From positions 930,001-994,000 of the forward strand of contig NZ_JAVDUW010000001.1 in the NCBI RefSeq assembly GCF_031456495.1: a stretch of 64,000 nt of DNA, given 5' to 3'. Positions 1-9,261 of this stretch are shown here, in pieces (position 1 is the stretch's first letter; each line of letters opens with the position of its first letter). The notes beneath the pieces are model-generated. The model made no database searches and was not told where the DNA came from. It worked only from the letters and a program-made list of their open reading frames with translations. The translations under genes and the position numbers were made by a program. The DNA comes from Pedococcus sp031456495 (lineage in GTDB: Bacteria; Actinomycetota; Actinomycetes; Actinomycetales; Dermatophilaceae).

Positions 1-51
1 GACGAGCGCGAGGCGCACTACGCCGGACACGCGGCCCCCGCGGCCAGCTGA
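1..51 (+). CDS. 3' end of an unidentified protein-coding gene (partial)
   Basis: An open frame runs from the window edge to TGA at 49-51 and encodes a short Ala/His-rich tail ending in HAAPAAS. Only 16 codons are visible, so neither family nor function can be judged. The frame is open with G/C in third positions, as expected of a coding tail, and it stops 19 bases before the next start on the same strand. Confidence 0.4.
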   Translation, partial: DEREAHYAGHAAPAAS

Positions 52-70
52 CGCTCCTAGACTCGAGGGC

Positions 71-292
71 GTGAGCCTGCTCGAGATCCCGATCCGTGAC
101 GAGTCCATCCGGCTCGGCCAGCTGCTCAAGCTCGCCGGCGTGGTCGAGGACGGCGCCATGGCACGGGCGGTGGTCGAGAACGGCGAGGTCCTGCTCGACG
201 GCGCCGTCTGCCTGCGCCGCGGCACCCAGGTGCGTCCCGGCCAGACCGTGGAGTATGCCGGGGAGTCCATCCAGGTGGTCGGCCCCGCCTAG
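71..292 (+). CDS. Small S4-domain RNA-binding protein (YbcJ-like)
   Basis: A 73-residue protein that is almost entirely one S4 RNA-binding fold. The diagnostic parts are IRLGQLLKLAGV near residues 12-23, the ENGEVLLDGAV turn near 37-47, and RRGTQVRPGQTV near 49-60. Free-standing S4 proteins of this size (YbcJ/YaaA type) bind structured RNA, usually ribosomal, but the precise target is not known from the sequence. The start is GTG at 71; an internal ATG at 158 would cut the S4 fold. An octamer GTATGCCG lies near the 3' end (253-260) and encodes Tyr-Ala. Confidence 0.8.
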   Translation: MSLLEIPIRDESIRLGQLLKLAGVVEDGAMARAVVENGEVLLDGAVCLRRGTQVRPGQTVEYAGESIQVVGPA

Positions 293-305
293 CTGGACAT
301 CGCAC

Positions 306-1802
306 CTAGCGGTAGGAGACGTCGAGCCCGGTGCTGACCATCGCGGCGGACGCCGGGCCGAGCCGGAGCCACTCTCCGCGGTCGAAGTCGACGCCGAGCT
401 GCTCCGGGCACGCCCCCGCGAGGTCCACGACCCGGCCGCTCGTGGTCCGGGCCCGGATGACGAACAGGCCGTTGGAGGGCCGGCACGGCGGTCGCGCCCG
501 GCGGGTGGAGCCGTGCGTCGCGAGCTCGGCGTCGAGCTGGGCCACCTGTGACTGCGCCAGGACCAGCCTCGTGACGGGGCGCATCCTGGGGACCCGGCCG
601 CTCACCGGCAGCGGGTGCAGGCACAGGGTCGCCAGGTCGAAACGCGTCCCGCGCGGAAGCGGCTCGGCCGGCGACGCGGCCGGCTGCAGGTCGAAGACCG
701 GCGGGCAGGTGAGGAAGCCGTCGTCCCAGCGCGACTGGGCGCGCACGGTGTCCTGCTCCGCCTCGGCGCGGTAGAAGCTGTCGAGGGCGGGCCACCCGTT
801 GCAGCGCAGGCTCTCGTTCGCATAGGTCGCGACGTGGCCGTCGGACGACTCGACGACCACTCGGAAGGCAGGTCCCTGGGGGACGTCGCCGCAGCCCGAC
901 CCGGCATCCCGCCTCGCGATGGAGATCATCGCGACCGCCCGGGCGTCCGTCACGGGCTGCGACGGGGGCAGGTAGCCGGTCCAGACCGAGTCGTCGTCGG
1001 TCCGGGCGCACACCACGACCGCGACCACCGGGTTGCCGGGCGCCCCGAGCCCCGACCCGGGCGGCACGGAAGGTGCGTCCTGGCGCCGCTCGCAGTCCGA
1101 GGAACCGAGCGCCGTGCGGGACGGCGTGGGAGCCGACGTGGGGGGTGCCGGTGCCCCCAGCCTGGGTGCGGCCACGGAGGCCGCCACGGCGGCGGCACCC
1201 AACAGGACCACGGCGGCCCCGGCCCACCCGACGAGCCGTCGAGCCCTCGGCGGGCGCCGGACCGGCACCCCGGTGAGCCCGTCGAGGGATGGATCCGCCG
1301 GGGCGAGGCGGTCCAGGGCGGCGGCGAGCGCCGGCTCGTCGAGCCCGGTGGTCGCGGCCAGCGAACCGACGGCGCCCTCGCGGCGACGGCGCGCGGCTGC
1401 CACGGGTTCGTCGAGCGCCGCGGCGAGCCGGGCGTCGGCGAGCCCGTCGAACAGCGCCAGGACCACCCGCGCGCGGTCGGCGGGCGCGAGGTCCATCAGC
1501 GCCTGGAGCACCTCACGGTCCCCCGCCGGCGGGGCCGGGAGCTGCCGTTGCCCTGGCCGGCCCGGCCGACCGTGGCCGTGCCGGTGCAGGTCGACGAGCA
1601 CCCGCCGCAGCTCGACGTCGTACGAGCCCGCACCGACCTCGGCCAGGTGGGCCCACCGCGGCCAGGCCCGCGCGAGCGTCGCCCCCACGAGCCGGCGTGC
1701 ACCCTCGTCGCTGCCGGTGAGCAGCCAGGCGGTGCGGAGCAGGTCGACGCCACGGGCCTCGACGTACTCCTCGAAGCCCGGCGCGGACGCATACCGCTCC
1801 AT
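306..1802 (-). CDS. Sigma-factor-like N-terminus fused to a membrane anchor and a secreted domain
   Basis: 498 residues. The N-terminus resembles a SigE-family ECF sigma factor: a region-2-like stretch at about 10-72 (LLRTAWLLTG, TLARAWPRW, RRVLVDL) and a degenerate region-4-like stretch at about 98-150 (LAPADRARVVLALFDGLADA). A hydrophobic helix at about 190-212 follows, then a Ser/Thr/Pro linker and roughly 270 residues of presumably extracytoplasmic sequence with several cysteines. I do not recognise the outer domain. The ATG at 1802 is preferred over GTG at 1811 because AGGTGG lies five bases upstream. Whether the sigma-like part still binds promoter DNA or core polymerase is unknown; key positions look weak. 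Confidence 0.7.
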   Translation of the reverse strand: MERYASAPGFEEYVEARGVDLLRTAWLLTGSDEGARRLVGATLARAWPRWAHLAEVGAGSYDVELRRVLVDLHRHGHGRPGRPGQRQLPAPPAGDREVLQALMDLAPADRARVVLALFDGLADARLAAALDEPVAAARRRREGAVGSLAATTGLDEPALAAALDRLAPADPSLDGLTGVPVRRPPRARRLVGWAGAAVVLLGAAAVAASVAAPRLGAPAPPTSAPTPSRTALGSSDCERRQDAPSVPPGSGLGAPGNPVVAVVVCARTDDDSVWTGYLPPSQPVTDARAVAMISIARRDAGSGCGDVPQGPAFRVVVESSDGHVATYANESLRCNGWPALDSFYRAEAEQDTVRAQSRWDDGFLTCPPVFDLQPAASPAEPLPRGTRFDLATLCLHPLPVSGRVPRMRPVTRLVLAQSQVAQLDAELATHGSTRRARPPCRPSNGLFVIRARTTSGRVVDLAGACPEQLGVDFDRGEWLRLGPASAAMVSTGLDVSYR

Positions 1803-1931
1803 CGCGACCACCTAGCCGGTGCGCCCGCACACCCCGTGGCACCCGGGCGACCTCCCCAATGTCGCACACGGTCCGGGCGCTGTGCAGGGACGGACAGGGG
1901 AAGCCCGGGACGCCGGACGGGGCCGGGCACG

Positions 1932-1971
1932 GCGAGGGCCCGCCCCCACCGTGGTGGGAGCGGGCCCTCGC
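1932..1971 (-). terminator. Terminator-like hairpin after groEL
   Basis: An 11-bp perfect stem, GCGAGGGCCCG at 1932-1942 pairing with CGGGCCCTCGC at 1961-1971. Further pairing CCCACC/GGTGGG inside the loop extends the structure. It sits 21 bases past the groEL stop codon. There is no T-run, as is common in high-GC actinobacteria. Confidence 0.75.
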
Positions 1972-1991
1972 GAACCGGGAAGGCGGCTGGC

Positions 1992-3608
<1,617 letters not shown>

Positions 3609-3687
3609 GAAAGTCCTTCGTTCTCAGTGAAGTTCGGCGGTATGCCGAGCTGCCGGCATAGGCGGGAAGGGTGCGTTGCGCACAACG

Positions 3688-3734
3688 CAGCACGCCCCGC
3701 GCGCGACCCCAGCGGGGCCCGCCGGGGCGTGCTG
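3688..3734 (-). promoter_or_regulatory. Intercistronic hairpin between groES and groEL
   Basis: A 12-bp perfect stem, CAGCACGCCCCG at 3688-3699 against CGGGGCGTGCTG at 3723-3734, lies in the groES-groEL spacer. A second small dyad (GCGTTGCGCACAACGC, 3673-3688) abuts it. There is no T-run. It may be a partial terminator or an RNA-processing site that sets the groES:groEL ratio; this role is inferred. Confidence 0.45.
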
Positions 3735-3748
3735 TGTGTGGTGCGTCG

Positions 3749-4042
3749 TCAGCCGACGACGGCGAGGACGTCGCGCGCGGAGAGGATGAGGTACTCCTCG
3801 CCGCCGTGCTTGATCTCGGTGCCGCCGTACTTGCTGTAGATCACGCGGTCGCCGACGGTGACGTCGAGCGGGATGCGGTTGCCGTGGTCGTCGATGCGAC
3901 CGGGACCGATCGCGAGGACCTCGCCCTCCTGGGGCTTCTCCTTCGCGGTGTCCGGGATGACGAGGCCGGACGCGGTGGTCTGCTCGGCCTCGACGCTCTT
4001 GACGACGATGCGGTCTTCGAGCGGCTTGATGGAAACCGACAC
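3749..4042 (-). CDS. groS: 10-kDa co-chaperonin GroES
   Basis: 97 residues. Forms the heptameric lid of the GroEL chamber. The family signature is nearly textbook: IKPLEDRIVV, the mobile loop TTASGLVIPDTAKEKPQEG and the C-terminal YSKYGGTEIKHGGEEYLIL. The reading frame is open up to 4183, but the GTG at 4042 is chosen because GGGGAGG sits eight bases upstream and because the protein then begins four residues before the conserved IKPLEDR. Transcription is from the CIRCE-flanked promoter immediately upstream. Confidence 0.96.
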   Translation of the reverse strand: MSVSIKPLEDRIVVKSVEAEQTTASGLVIPDTAKEKPQEGEVLAIGPGRIDDHGNRIPLDVTVGDRVIYSKYGGTEIKHGGEEYLILSARDVLAVVG

Positions 4043-4140
4043 GATGGTGACCTCCCCTTCGGGAATGTCGGAGTGGACAGGTGGATGCTGTGCGTCGCAG
4101 TCGTTCGGCCGCCGTCGCGGGGGTCGGCCTGGCTCCTGCG

Positions 4141-4167
4141 TTAGCACTCGGCGAACCGGAGTGCCAA
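4141..4167. promoter_or_regulatory. CIRCE operator (promoter-proximal copy)
   Basis: TTAGCACTC, nine bases, then GAGTGCCAA: the classical HrcA-binding CIRCE dyad with one departure from the consensus GAGTGCTAA. It lies just downstream of the predicted -10 box of groES, where repressor would block transcription. Confidence 0.95.
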
Positions 4168-4172
4168 CGGCA

Positions 4173-4202
4173 AATCTAGGCACCGTGTTAGCACTCGGTC
4201 AA
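4173..4202 (-). promoter_or_regulatory. groES-groEL promoter
   Basis: On the minus strand TTGACC (4202-4197) and TAGATT (4178-4173) are separated by 18 bases, a good vegetative -35/-10 pair. The -35 lies in the spacer of the distal CIRCE copy, so both operators flank or overlap the promoter. Confidence 0.75.
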
Positions 4203-4214
4203 CTCGAGTGCCAA
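4188..4214. promoter_or_regulatory. CIRCE operator (distal copy)
   Basis: TTAGCACTC, nine bases, then GAGTGCCAA: a second CIRCE dyad 20 bases from the first, overlapping the -35 element. Paired CIRCE sites imply cooperative HrcA repression with release on heat shock. Confidence 0.95.
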
Positions 4215-4322
4215 CCTGTGTGGCGCCGTTCGCCGAGGGCGGACGGCGGCCGGCCGGCCACCGCGCGGCCGACACCGAAATGCGGTTGCCGGTGCGGGCC
4301 GCCCACGGGCAGGGTCAGGGCC

Positions 4323-5186
4323 GTGACCGACCCCGTGAGCACGCCGCCCCACTCCCCTCTCGCCGACGCCCCCGGGGCCGCTGCGGACCCCGCCGCCCTG
4401 CTGCGCGCGTACGACGAGCAGCTGCGCGTCGAGGTCGCCTCGGCCGTCGGGGTCGAGCGGATCGGGCCGCTGCACTGCGCCACCTACCTTGGCGGCCGCG
4501 GCTTCATCACCTACCGGAGCCTGAACGCCGACGGCGAGCCCGCGACCGAGGAGCGCGTCCGCGAGCTCGTCGAGGCGGCGCTGGCGCACTACGAGCAGGA
4601 CCCGTCGACAGCCCGGGTGGAGTGGAAGACGCGTGGCCACGACCACGCCCCCGGCCTGCACGAGGCCCTGGTGGGCGCCGGCTTCGTGCCGGACGAGCCC
4701 GAGTCGGTGATGGTCGGCGAGGCCCGGCTGCTCGCCTACGACGTGGACCTCCCGGAGGGGGTGGTCGTCCGGCAGGTGACCGACGAGGGCGACGTCCGGC
4801 GGATGCTGGCGATGCAGGCCGAGGTGTTCGGCGACTCCCCCGAGTTCGCCGCCGAGATCGAGGAGCAGGTCTTCCACCGGCTCCGGACCCGCGACGACAT
4901 GGAGATGTGGGTGGCGGAGGTCGGCGGCGAGGTCGTGAGCGCCGGCCGGCTCGAGCCGGTCGAGGGCACCGAGTTCGCGGGGATCTGGGGCGGGGCCACC
5001 CGCCCCGAGTGGCGCGGCCGCGGCATCTACCGCGCGCTCACGTCGGCCCGCGCACGGTCGGCCCTGCGCCACGGCAAGCGGTACGTCAACAGCGACTCGA
5101 CCGAGTTCTCCCGCCCCATCCTCGAGCAGTCCGGCCTGGTCAAGGTCACCACCACGACCCCCTACGAGTGGCGCCGCGGCCGCTGA
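4323..5186 (+). CDS. GNAT-family N-acetyltransferase
   Basis: 287 residues. The C-terminal half carries a GNAT fold: the beta-strand VAEVGGEVVSAGRLE and the acetyl-CoA pyrophosphate loop RPEWRGRGIYRAL. The N-terminal half (about 1-130) is poorly conserved and may help recognise the substrate, which cannot be predicted. GTG at 4323 begins MTDPVSTPP; the frame is open further upstream, but that region is the groES promoter. It diverges from groES, and the CIRCE-proximal edge is about 110 bases away, so an effect of HrcA on it is possible but unproven. Confidence 0.8.
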   Translation: MTDPVSTPPHSPLADAPGAAADPAALLRAYDEQLRVEVASAVGVERIGPLHCATYLGGRGFITYRSLNADGEPATEERVRELVEAALAHYEQDPSTARVEWKTRGHDHAPGLHEALVGAGFVPDEPESVMVGEARLLAYDVDLPEGVVVRQVTDEGDVRRMLAMQAEVFGDSPEFAAEIEEQVFHRLRTRDDMEMWVAEVGGEVVSAGRLEPVEGTEFAGIWGGATRPEWRGRGIYRALTSARARSALRHGKRYVNSDSTEFSRPILEQSGLVKVTTTTPYEWRRGR

Positions 5187-5213
5187 CCGACCTCTCGAGC
5201 GCGGTAGGGAACA

Positions 5214-6452
5214 ATGCCGCGCATGGACCTGGCCCTGCTGCGACGGCTCACCACCGGTGAGGGGTGGGGCCTGCTCCAGTCGCTCCCGCCGTACGACGAG
5301 AAGGAGGCGCTGGCGCTGCAGGACCGGCTGCGCGGTGTGGGCTTCGACGCCGACCTCGTCGCGGCGGCGCTCAACCAGTCGCGTCTGCGCGCCCGGGCGG
5401 CGGACAAGTTCGGCGAGTTCGCCCAGGGCATGGTCTTCACCTCCGACGGCCTCGAGCAGGCGACCCGGCTGGACGTCGCGGCGCGGCACGCCCAGCGCTT
5501 CCGCCAGGCAGGCATCTCCACCGTCCACGACCTCGGCTGCGGCATCGGCGCCGACGCCATGGCGATGGCCGGCCTCGACCTGCGGGTCCGGGCCATCGAC
5601 GCCGACGAGGTGACGGCAGCCATCGCCGCGGTCAACCTGCGGCACTGGCCCGACTCGACCGCCGTCCAGGGCCGGGTCGAGGAGTTCGTGCCCCCTGCGG
5701 GCGAGGGCGCCCGCGGCGTGGGCGCGTGGCTCGACCCGGCGCGGCGTACGCCCGGGGTCGCCGACGTGCACGGGCGCACCCGCCGTCTCTTCGGTCTCGG
5801 GGCCATGTCGCCGAGCTGGGAGCAGGTCCAGGAAGTCGCCCGTGCGCTGCCCGCGACCGGCGTGAAGCTCGCGCCCGCGTTCCCCCACCACGCCCTGCCG
5901 GCCGGGGCCGAGGCCCAGTGGACCTCCCTCGCCGGCGAGGTACTGGAGTGCGCCGTCTGGTTCGGTCCGCTGGTCCGGACGCCGGGTCGCACGGCCGCCC
6001 TGCTGCGCCCCGGCACAGCCCCGGTCGTCGTGACCGAGTCCGACGCCCCGGAGCACGAGCGGGTCGCGTCGTTGGGCGCGGTGGGCTCGTGGCTCTACGA
6101 GCCGGACAAGGCCGTCCTGCGGGCGGGGCTCGTGGGTGCCGTGGCAGCGGCCGTCGACGGGTGCGAGCTCGACGAGGGCGTGGGCTACGTCAGCGCCGAC
6201 CGGGCTGAGGACGTGCCGTTCGCCCGCCGGTTCGTCGTCGTCGAGGCGATGCCGTTCAACGTCAAGGCGCTGCGCGGGTGGCTGCGCGACCACGGCTTCG
6301 ACCGGCTGACCGTCAAGAAGCGTGGCGTGTCCGTCGACGCGGACCTGCTGCGCCGCCAGCTGCGCCTGCCGGCCAAGGGCTCCTCCGAGGCGACCGTCGT
6401 CCTGACCCGCGTGCGCAGCAACCAGGTGGCCCTCATCGTCCGCCCCGCCTGA
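5214..6452 (+). CDS. Class I SAM-dependent methyltransferase with THUMP-like C-terminus
   Basis: 412 residues. The SAM-binding signature DLGCGIGADAMAMA lies near residue 104 and is followed by the acidic strand end RAIDADEV. The C-terminal ~90 residues (FVVVEAMPFNVKALRGWL onward) match the THUMP-like module seen on actinobacterial methyltransferases of this type, suggesting an RNA substrate; the target base is unknown. The ATG at 5214 has TAGGGA a few bases upstream; ATG at 5223 is the alternative. It follows the GNAT gene by 27 bases on the same strand, so co-transcription is likely. Confidence 0.8.
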   Translation: MPRMDLALLRRLTTGEGWGLLQSLPPYDEKEALALQDRLRGVGFDADLVAAALNQSRLRARAADKFGEFAQGMVFTSDGLEQATRLDVAARHAQRFRQAGISTVHDLGCGIGADAMAMAGLDLRVRAIDADEVTAAIAAVNLRHWPDSTAVQGRVEEFVPPAGEGARGVGAWLDPARRTPGVADVHGRTRRLFGLGAMSPSWEQVQEVARALPATGVKLAPAFPHHALPAGAEAQWTSLAGEVLECAVWFGPLVRTPGRTAALLRPGTAPVVVTESDAPEHERVASLGAVGSWLYEPDKAVLRAGLVGAVAAAVDGCELDEGVGYVSADRAEDVPFARRFVVVEAMPFNVKALRGWLRDHGFDRLTVKKRGVSVDADLLRRQLRLPAKGSSEATVVLTRVRSNQVALIVRPA

Positions 6453-6542
6453 GTCGACCCCGCCGGGACCCGCAGCAAACTCGTCCGTCCACAGGCGCCC
6501 CCACGGTTCCCCTCACGTCCACAGCGACTCGCCGTGACCTCT

Positions 6543-6571
6543 TTGTGACCTGGCAGGGCCTTCGGTACGGT
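6543..6571 (+). promoter_or_regulatory. Candidate promoter of the LAS-type peptidase gene
   Basis: TTGTGA (6543-6548), 17 bases, TACGGT (6566-6571), placed 41 bases upstream of the ATG at 6612 in the 159-base spacer after the methyltransferase. Spacing is ideal; the -10 is only moderate. Confidence 0.4.
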
Positions 6572-6611
6572 GACCGCTGGTCCCCCCCCGCCAACCAGGA
6601 ACTGCCACCCC

Positions 6612-7325
6612 ATGCCCGACCAGCCCACCCGCTCCGGCCGCCACCGCGCGCCCGCCGCGCCCCGACCCCTGCCGCGGCCCCTGCTGTTCGCCCTCCTGCG
6701 CCCGACCCGCGCCGGCCTGCTCAAGACCACCGGTGGCCTGGTCGCCGCGGTCGGCGCCCTGAGCGCGTGGTCCGGTCCGATGACGGCGGCGCCCGTCTTC
6801 GACCTGGCCGACGCCCCACGCCCCGTCGCCGCCACCACGGTCCGGGCCCCGGAGACCGCCCTGACCGCGCCGCAGACCTACGGCCTCATCGGCTTCGCCG
6901 CGACGCCACGTCGCGGCACCTCCGCCTCCCCCACGAAGGCCGCGTCGGCGGACCGCGCCGACAAGGCCGCCTCCCGTGGCATCCGGCGCACGGGCCTGAC
7001 CCCGGAGCTGGGGCTGACCCAGCACGGACTCGTCGTCCTCAACGCGATCCGCGACCACTTCCCCGAGATCCACAGCTACGGCGGCTTCCGGGCCGGCGAC
7101 ATGGACCACGGCACCGGCAACGCCGTCGACACGATGATCAGCTCGAAGGCGCAGGGCGACGCGGTCGCGGCCTACGTCATGGAGCACGCCGCCGAGCTCG
7201 ACGTGAAGTACGTCATCTGGTACCAGCGGATCTGGTACCCCAGCAGCGGCACGTGGAAGGCCATGTCCGACCGCGGCAGCCCCACCGCCAACCACATGGA
7301 CCACGTCCACGTCTCGGTGAACTGA
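6612..7325 (+). CDS. Exported LAS/M15-like peptidase domain protein
   Basis: 237 residues. A basic, Pro-rich N-terminus precedes a hydrophobic stretch at about 37-57 (LLKTTGGLVAAVGALSAW), consistent with a signal or anchor. The C-terminal ~110 residues hold the zinc-ligand pattern of LAS metallopeptidases: HGTGNAVD (His-x6-Asp) near residue 165 and DHVHVSV (His-x-His) at the C-terminus. Such domains cut or bind peptidoglycan stem peptides; activity here is inferred. ATG at 6612 is preceded by AGGAA. Mixed Ala/Pro/Thr-rich sequence between anchor and domain looks like a wall-spanning linker. Confidence 0.75.
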   Translation: MPDQPTRSGRHRAPAAPRPLPRPLLFALLRPTRAGLLKTTGGLVAAVGALSAWSGPMTAAPVFDLADAPRPVAATTVRAPETALTAPQTYGLIGFAATPRRGTSASPTKAASADRADKAASRGIRRTGLTPELGLTQHGLVVLNAIRDHFPEIHSYGGFRAGDMDHGTGNAVDTMISSKAQGDAVAAYVMEHAAELDVKYVIWYQRIWYPSSGTWKAMSDRGSPTANHMDHVHVSVN

Positions 7326-7335
7326 CCCCGGCCCC

Positions 7336-8160
7336 CTAGAGCCCCGGGTCCGGCTGGGCACCGAGCCGGCGCACCGCGTCGGCACCGGCCTCGGACGCCC
7401 GCGCCACCGCCCCGGCCCGGTCGGCCCCGCCCGCGAGCGCGGCGGCCAGGGCGCCGCAGAAGGCGTCCCCCGCGCCGGTGGTGTCCACCACCTCGCCCGC
7501 GGGCACAGCGACACCCTCGTGCCGCACCCCGTCCCACGAGCAGCCCGCTGCCCCGAACGTCACGAGCAGCGACCCGGGCAGCACGTCACCGTCGGCGAGC
7601 AGCATCGCCTCGTGCTCGTTGACCACGAGCGGGTCGGCGAGCGCGGCCACGTCGTGCGGCAGGGCGGCATACGGCGCGGCGTTGACGACCACCCGCACAC
7701 CGCGGGCGTGCGCCGCCCGCGCGGTCGCCGCGACGACGTCCAGCGGCACCTCGAGCTGGAGCAGCAGGACGTCGCCGGCTCCCCACCCGTCGAGGTCCGG
7801 CGTGGTGGCGCGCGAGTTGGCGCCGGGGACGACGACGATCGCGTTCTCGCCGTCGCCGTCCACCGTGACCCAGGCCTGGCCCGTGGCCACGCCCGGCACG
7901 ACGCGCACCTGGGCCACGTCGACGCCCCGCTCCCGCAGGCGGTCGAGGTATGCCGTGCCGGCGCCGTCGTCGCCGACCGCGCCGGCCATCGCCACCGAGG
8001 CACCGGCCTCCGCCGCTGCCACCGCCTGGTTGCCGCCCTTGCCCCCGGCGAACCGGCGCAGGTCCGGGTCGGCGAGCACGGTCTCCCCCGGCCGTGGGTG
8101 CCGCTCGACGGACGCGACGAGGTCGACGTTCAGGGAGCCGAGGACGAGGACGCGCCCCAT
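7336..8160 (-). CDS. rbsK: Ribokinase
   Basis: 274 residues, PfkB family. Phosphorylates D-ribose to ribose-5-phosphate. The N-terminal GSLNVDLV, the substrate motif GGKGGNQAVAAA near residue 40 and the ATP/anion-hole motif DTTGAGDAFCG near the C-terminus are all present. Its ATG overlaps the stop codon of the upstream nucleoside hydrolase by one base, so the two are translationally coupled. Context suggests the ribose comes from nucleoside hydrolysis. No transporter is adjacent. Confidence 0.9.
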   Translation of the reverse strand: MGRVLVLGSLNVDLVASVERHPRPGETVLADPDLRRFAGGKGGNQAVAAAEAGASVAMAGAVGDDGAGTAYLDRLRERGVDVAQVRVVPGVATGQAWVTVDGDGENAIVVVPGANSRATTPDLDGWGAGDVLLLQLEVPLDVVAATARAAHARGVRVVVNAAPYAALPHDVAALADPLVVNEHEAMLLADGDVLPGSLLVTFGAAGCSWDGVRHEGVAVPAGEVVDTTGAGDAFCGALAAALAGGADRAGAVARASEAGADAVRRLGAQPDPGL

Positions 8161-9143
8161 CAGGCCAGGCCGCCGGTGACCGTGTCGAACCAGAGCGTGG
8201 CGTAGCGCCGGCCGTCGACCTCGAGGCAGACGTCGATCGTGGACCGCGCGCGGCCGTGCGGGTCGTGGGTGAGGTCGCGGCTCCAGTCGCGGCGGTCGAC
8301 GATCGTGCGCCCGCGCGACCAGGTGCCGGCGAGCTCGACGCGCACGGGCAGGGTGGCGCGGGTGACACCGGCCGGCTCGATGACGGCGCACACGGCACCG
8401 GCGTCGCCGATGGTCGCGGAGTCGCCCCCGAAACGGTCGCACTGGAAGGCGATGAGCCGCGCCGCGAGGTCCGCTCCGTCCCCGGCGGCCGCGTCGAGCA
8501 GCGGCTGGACGGACGCCCGGGAGACACGGGGCTCGTAGAACACGTCGAGGCCGTACATCGTGACGGGGATGCCGAGGTCGGCGCAGGCGTCGAGGACGAT
8601 CGCGGCCGCCTCGGGGTCGTGGAAGACGTTGAACTCGGCGGACGCGGTGGCGTTCCCCTCGGCCGCGGCGCCGCCCATGAACACGACCTCGCGCAGGCCG
8701 GCGGCGACCTGCGGGTAGGTCCGCAGCAGGAGAGCGACGTTCGTCAGGGGTGCCAGCGGTACGAGGGTGACGCGCTCGGCCGGGTCGCGCGTCGCCGCGG
8801 CCGCGAGGAGCACGTCGCGCAGCAGCTCCACGGCGTGGCGGGGGTCCGGCTCGCGCGTGGACCTTGGCCAGCCGAGGTCCCCCATGCCGTCCCGACCGTG
8901 CACGTGCCGGGCGTCGACCGGGTCCTCGAGCAGCGGCAGCGCCGCCCCGGCCGCGACCGGGACGTCCTGGCGGCCGACGACGTCGAGCACCGTCAGGGTG
9001 TTCGTCACGACCGTGTCCAGCGGGGCGTTGCCACCGACGCAGGTCACGGCCCGCAGGTCGAGGGCAGGGTGCTGCGCCGCGAGCAGCAGGGCGCACGCGT
9101 CGTCGACGCCCGTGTCCACGTCCAGCACGACCGGCAGAGCCAT
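8160..9143 (-). CDS. Nucleoside hydrolase (inosine/uridine-preferring type)
   Basis: 327 residues. Splits ribonucleosides to base and ribose. The calcium-binding aspartate cluster is intact as VVLDVDTGVDDACALLL at the N-terminus, and FNVFHDPEAAAIVL near the middle matches the family signature. Base specificity cannot be read from the sequence. ATG at 9143 places the Asp cluster at residues 8-14; longer frames upstream run through a tandem repeat and are rejected. It is the first gene of a two-gene operon with ribokinase and diverges from the GH3 lipoprotein gene. Confidence 0.9.
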   Translation of the reverse strand: MALPVVLDVDTGVDDACALLLAAQHPALDLRAVTCVGGNAPLDTVVTNTLTVLDVVGRQDVPVAAGAALPLLEDPVDARHVHGRDGMGDLGWPRSTREPDPRHAVELLRDVLLAAAATRDPAERVTLVPLAPLTNVALLLRTYPQVAAGLREVVFMGGAAAEGNATASAEFNVFHDPEAAAIVLDACADLGIPVTMYGLDVFYEPRVSRASVQPLLDAAAGDGADLAARLIAFQCDRFGGDSATIGDAGAVCAVIEPAGVTRATLPVRVELAGTWSRGRTIVDRRDWSRDLTHDPHGRARSTIDVCLEVDGRRYATLWFDTVTGGLA

Positions 9144-9180
9144 GCGGCGATCCTGCCAGAGCAGCTCCGGCGGACGCCGG

Positions 9181-9235
9181 TCCGGTCGGTGCCGGTCCGG
9201 TCGGTGCCGGTCCGGTCGGTGCCGGTTCGGTCGGC
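9181..9235. repeat. 15-bp tandem repeat, three perfect copies plus a partial
   Basis: The unit TCCGGTCGGTGCCGG occurs at 9181-9195, 9196-9210 and 9211-9225, with a degraded fourth copy. It fills much of the 118-base spacer between the divergent nucleoside hydrolase and GH3 genes, where promoters for both must lie. Confidence 0.9.
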
Positions 9236-9261
9236 AGCCCGCGCCGGGATAGGTTCGTGGG

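Noticed and set aside
4188..6293. Minus-strand 701-codon open frame over the GNAT and methyltransferase genes
   Set aside because: Its translation is low-complexity Gly/Arg/Val-rich without domain signatures, while the plus strand has clear GNAT and SAM motifs.
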